The position numbers and the translations under genes are program-made. Below, one piece after another: positions 63,815 through 64,000 of a stretch of DNA of 64,000 bases (within the stretch, counting starts at the first letter, position 1; the number at the start of each line of letters is the position of its first letter). The notes under the pieces are model-generated. The model did no database searches. It saw only the letters and a list, made by a program, of their open reading frames with translations, and was not told where the DNA came from. This DNA is from Clavelina lepadiformis (Eukaryota; Chordata; Ascidiacea; Aplousobranchia; Clavelinidae), in NCBI RefSeq assembly GCF_947623445.1, contig NC_135246.1, forward strand, positions 1,428,501-1,492,500, in the 5' to 3' direction.

Positions 63815-64000
63815 TATACAGAAGATTATTTTGAATTTATACCAAATATCAAAAAGTTTCATTCATGTAATATGAAGCAAATAAATGAAACTTCTTTCGT
63901 ACTTCGTACTTTCATATAATATGAAGTGAAATGTCAAATACATCAAATGTCAAAATATTCTATACAGTATGAAGGGAAAAGACTTAACCTCTGCCGCTCG

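Larger units (their letters stand above)
46877..64000 (+). repeat. tRNA-Pro / hAT-MITE tandem array, block D (second copy of much of block A)
   Basis: Unit order and marker variants repeat 2.6-17.1 kb at an offset of 44,277 bp (44,276 after a 1-bp loss in the tRNA at 58373). After about 61.4 kb it matches 18.5-20.3 kb at 43,663 bp. MITE/tRNA junctions lie at 47287, 47901, 48360, 48974, 49758, 50217, 50831, 51445, 52074, 52533, 53146, 53605, 54374, 54988, 55447, 56061, 56845, 57614, 58243, 59011, 59470, 60084, 60543, 61312, 61771, 62385, 62844, 63458. The window ends in a leader plus the first 6 nt of an interrupted tRNA (63995-64000). Confidence 0.92.

Noticed and set aside
1-64000. CRISPR-like array
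   Set aside because: The period is 155 bp or longer, the repeat is a tRNA gene, the spacers are homologous to each other, and the setting is eukaryotic.
1-64000. tRNA-derived SINE amplified in tandem
   Set aside because: Copies are complete 72-nt tRNAs in head-to-tail order. They have no tRNA-unrelated SINE body, no A-rich or simple-repeat tail and no per-copy target duplications.
1-64000. Organellar tRNA insertion
   Set aside because: The body, A/B boxes and three isoacceptors match nuclear tRNA-Pro, whereas animal mitochondria have one tRNA-Pro gene. No other organellar sequence is present.

Overview
This 64-kb window is almost entirely one head-to-tail array of nuclear tRNA-Pro genes interleaved with a small hAT-type transposon (MITE). 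I count 180 full-length tRNA-Pro copies, all on the + strand. By anticodon there are 116 TGG, 47 AGG and 17 CGG, so all three eukaryotic proline isoacceptors are present on nearly one tRNA body. Three of the TGG copies are clearly degenerate. Most genes keep the cloverleaf, both internal Pol III promoter boxes, a C discriminator, no encoded CCA, and a short T run about 15 nt downstream. No host protein-coding gene is visible. These traits and the hAT elements point to an animal nuclear genome. A vertebrate, perhaps a fish or amphibian, is my best guess, but the sequence does not settle it.

The basic block is a 155-bp unit: a 72-nt tRNA plus an 83-bp AT-rich spacer. Runs of one to three blocks alternate with a hAT MITE of about 220-230 bp, followed by a 47-nt relic of a tRNA-Pro gene. 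The MITE originally inserted into the D arm of a tRNA-Pro(AGG) gene, with target duplication GTCTAGGR, and the interrupted gene was then amplified. Twelve whole MITEs still sit between the two halves of that gene. Most other copies have a 5' end replaced by tRNA spacer. Unit lengths follow 459 + n x 155 bp, or 629/784 bp where the MITE is whole. They are organised into higher-order repeats of 7,087, 8,011 and 3,069 bp.

Layout: block A (1-30,698) holds the higher-order repeats. A 2.4-kb hAT element with a nearly intact GTF2IRD2/Charlie-like transposase lies at 30,716-33,129. Block B is short (33,130-35,608). A 587-bp hAT element at 35,626-36,212 carries a second, nested hAT. Block C (36,213 to about 46,870) is made of simpler units. 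Block D (about 46,870-64,000) is a near copy of about 2,600-17,100 plus part of 18,500-20,300.

The most striking point is that three different hAT insertions (the founder MITE, the 2.4-kb element and the 587-bp element) entered exactly the same 8-bp site, GTCTAGRG, in the D arm of tRNA-Pro. Their terminal sequences are related. This suggests a hAT lineage with a strong preference for the tRNA-Pro A-box region, and an array that records insertion, amplification and gene conversion.
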